Below, in pieces: positions 62,513-64,000 of a DNA stretch of 64,000 nt; position 1 is the stretch's first letter, and every line of letters begins with the position of its first letter. A program made the position numbers and the translations under genes. The notes under the pieces are model-generated. The model ran no database searches. It saw only the letters and a program-made list of their open reading frames with translations, and was not told where the DNA came from. Where the stretch lies: NCBI RefSeq assembly GCF_002086275.1, contig NZ_MVHT01000013.1:1-64000 (forward strand), in the 5' to 3' direction. This stretch comes from Mycobacterium intermedium. GTDB lineage: Bacteria > Actinomycetota > Actinomycetes > Mycobacteriales > Mycobacteriaceae.

Positions 62513-62797
62513 TTAGGCCCAGCTGGAGCCGACGGCGCTGTCGGTCTGCGCCATGTTGTTGCCGGCGGCCTGAACCTTCTGACCGTGCTGGTTGGCCTGC
62601 TCGTAGATCACCTGGAAGTTGCGACCCAACTGGGTGATGAACTCCTGGCAAGCCACCGAACCGGCGCCGCCCCAGAAGTCGCCGGCAGCCAACACATCGC
62701 GAACGATAGCTTGGTGCTCTGCTTCCAGTGAAGCGGCCTGCGCGCGGATGAGAGCGCCGTGCGCATCGACATCCGCGAACTGGTAGTTAATGGTCAT
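62513..62797 (-). CDS. esxN: ESX-5 secreted WXG100 protein EsxN
   Basis: The 94-residue helical-hairpin protein has the WxG turn FWGGAGS near residue 41 and is a member of the Mtb9.9 family (MTINYQFADVDAHGALIRAQA). It pairs with EsxM and is secreted by ESX-5. It is 49 bases after esxM. Several near-identical paralogues usually exist in a genome, so the symbol rests on position in the ESX-5 locus. Confidence 0.95.
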   Translation of the reverse strand: MTINYQFADVDAHGALIRAQAASLEAEHQAIVRDVLAAGDFWGGAGSVACQEFITQLGRNFQVIYEQANQHGQKVQAAGNNMAQTDSAVGSSWA

Positions 62798-62846
62798 ACA
62801 CGTGTTCTCCTAACGTGGAAAGCGTACGCAGCCGTGGCTTTGGGCG

Positions 62847-63143
62847 CTAGCTGCTCAGCAACTGCTGAGAAGCCTGCTCTTGCTGCTCGTAGTTGTTCGC
62901 ATCCCGGATGAGTCCGTCACGCACGCCGTGCAACATGTTCACAATGTTGCGGAACGCCGTGTTCATCTGGCCCATCGTGTCCAACGAGGTCGCCGAGGCC
63001 AGACCGCTCCAGCCGGCGCCGGAGATGTTCTGCGCGGAAGCCCACATGCGACGGGCCTCGTCCTCGACGGTTTGAGCGTGCGCCTCAAAACGGCCCGCCA
63101 TGTCCCGCATCGCGTGCGGGTCCGTCATAAAACGCGCTGTCAC
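62847..63143 (-). CDS. esxM: ESX-5 secreted WXG100 protein EsxM
   Basis: The 98-residue WXG100 protein has GWSGLAS at the turn near residue 44 and the C-terminal export signal [14 protein letters not shown]. It forms a heterodimer with EsxN. Its sequence belongs to the QILSS subgroup, here ending QLLSS. It precedes esxN and follows a perfect hairpin at 63223-63255. Confidence 0.95.
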   Translation of the reverse strand: MTARFMTDPHAMRDMAGRFEAHAQTVEDEARRMWASAQNISGAGWSGLASATSLDTMGQMNTAFRNIVNMLHGVRDGLIRDANNYEQQEQASQQLLSS

Positions 63144-63222
63144 TTTGGATGTCTCCTTATTTGCCTGTCATCTTGCTATTCGGGCTTGGCGATGTCGCGG
63201 CCGGATTTGGCCTTGACGTGCG

Positions 63223-63255
63223 CACTGCCTTCCAGCCAGTGGCCGGAAGGCAGTG
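63223..63255. terminator. Perfect 11-bp hairpin between PE19 and esxM
   Basis: CACTGCCTTCC at 63223-63233 pairs with GGAAGGCAGTG at 63245-63255. The loop itself contains GCC/GGC (63235-63237 and 63241-63243), giving a longer stem with one mismatch. It lies 22 bases after the PE19 stop. Confidence 0.6.
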
Positions 63256-63277
63256 GAGGGCCTGACCGTTCGTCAGA

Positions 63278-63577
63278 TCAGCCCGCAGCTGCTGCGTTCG
63301 CGGCCTCGGTGGCGGCGTAAGAGCCCGAGCTCGTCGCCAAGGTGTTGACGAACATCTCGTGAATGGCCGCGGCCTGGGCGCTCACCGCCTGGTACATCTG
63401 CGCGTGCGCGGCGAACTGGGCCGCGGTCAACGCCGACACCTCATCGGCCGCCGCTGGCACCACGCCAGTGGTAGGCGCCGCGGCCGCAGCGTTCTGCGCG
63501 CTCATGGTCGTGCCGATACCTTGCAGGTTTGCGGCGGCCGCGGCCAACGCCTCCGGCTGCGTAGTCACAAACGACAT
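63278..63577 (-). CDS. PE19: PE family protein of the ESX-5 locus (PE18/PE19 type)
   Basis: From ATG 63577 the protein is 99 residues: MSFVTTQPEALAAAAANLQGIGTTMSAQNA, ending [14 protein letters not shown] with the YxxxE export signal. It is the PE next to esxM-esxN, which is PE19 in M. tuberculosis order. GGAGGAAA precedes the ATG. It resembles PE20 closely over the whole length. The frame before 63577 is not coding. Confidence 0.92.
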   Translation of the reverse strand: MSFVTTQPEALAAAAANLQGIGTTMSAQNAAAAAPTTGVVPAAADEVSALTAAQFAAHAQMYQAVSAQAAAIHEMFVNTLATSSGSYAATEAANAAAAG

Positions 63578-63893
63578 GCTGTTTCCTCCTGAAGATGCTC
63601 CCAGCACCGGTGAGTTGCTCCCCAGCACCGGTCTCTGCACGAGAGTAGATGACTGTATGGCCACAAGTCGGGCTCGGCGTCACCGTTTTGGCATTTGTTC
63701 ACCGGTCGGCAATACGAATCCAACTGTTGTAACGACAGAGTAACAGCGCCTGACCTGGTTCGTCGGGTCTTGACAGACTCCGGTCTTGCCGGGCCTTGGG
63801 GCGCTCGGAGCGGCGCTGAGGTGCCAGTTCTCGGCCCGTGCGAGGGTGGGCAAGCAGTACGGGCACACCTGGAATCACGCCCACGAGCTGTCG
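63578..63893. other. Intergenic region upstream of PE19
   Basis: No gene is supported. A short direct repeat, GCTCCCAGCACCGGT near 63597-63611 and GCTCCCCAGCACCGGT near 63617-63632, lies just upstream of PE19. It may be a regulatory repeat or chance in GC-rich DNA. Confidence 0.4.
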
Positions 63894-64000
63894 TCAGCCC
63901 GCGAACGGGGGACGCGCCATGACGGTGGGCCGGAACCCGTAGCGGGGACTCGCGCCAGAGGCACCACCCCCCACACCCGCGAGCGGCAAACCCCCGAGCA
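63894..64000 (-). CDS. PPE family protein, C-terminal end only (PPE25-27 type)
   Basis: The minus strand reads [18 protein letters not shown] and TGA at 63894-63896. The YGFRP...ARPP(A/F)AG tail is shared by PPE31 and the PPE29/30-type proteins of this window and by the PPE proteins of ESX-5 loci. The rest of the gene is outside the window. Its position upstream of PE19 fits PPE26 or PPE27. Confidence 0.85.
   Translation of the reverse strand, partial: LGGLPLAGVGGGASGASPRYGFRPTVMARPPFAG

Overview
The window is GC-rich DNA of a slow-growing mycobacterium. Evidence: a near-complete half of the ESX-5 type VII secretion locus, eight complete or partial PPE genes, PE genes including a PE_PGRS-type start, and a gene order that is the mirror image of the M. 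tuberculosis Rv1795-Rv1856c block (recalled from memory, not searched). Many proteins look close in sequence to their M. tuberculosis counterparts. The species cannot be fixed. A urease operon is missing where M. tuberculosis has one, which with a PE_PGRS gene narrows the choice but does not settle it.

Layout. 1-394: start of a PE/PE_PGRS gene. 0.7-6.1 kb: SDR and F420-type oxidoreductases, type II NADH dehydrogenase ndh, a thioesterase, and the blaI-blaR pair. 6.2-18.3 kb: gnd1, guaB1, two DUF21/CBS membrane proteins, malate synthase glcB, a VWA membrane protein and a CocE-type hydrolase. 18.4-27.7 kb (minus strand): gcvB behind a tandem glycine riboswitch, two MerR regulators, a DUF151 nuclease, garA, gcvH, a DUF881/sbp/DUF881 envelope cluster and pgsA2. 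27.8-36.8 kb: secA2, an ilvG-like TPP enzyme, the ABC transporter bacA, a flavoprotein, a VOC protein and a TetR regulator. 36.9-41.2 kb: a deazaflavin-type reductase, a secreted protease-like protein, an erg3-like hydroxylase, a lipase and an NDH-2-like enzyme.

41.2-51.4 kb (minus strand) reads as one magnesium-responsive unit. An M-box riboswitch near 51.3 kb is followed by a 26-codon ORF, PE20, PPE31, then two tandem copies of a PPE-PPE-DUF732 module, and finally mgtC. The second PPE of each module ends in a segment resembling the C-terminal end of MgtC. 51.5-54.2 kb: two more PPE genes, the upstream one preceded by a second 26-codon ORF.

54.8-64.0 kb (minus strand) is ESX-5: PPE (partial), PE19, esxM, esxN, espG5, eccD5, mycP5, eccE5, eccA5. 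EspG5 chaperones PE/PPE pairs, EccD5/EccE5/MycP5 belong to the membrane machine, and EccA5 is the cytosolic ATPase. The PE/PPE proteins encoded alongside are the expected cargo. Perfect hairpins sit on both sides of esxM-esxN.

No CRISPR array, complete tRNA, rRNA or insertion sequence was found.
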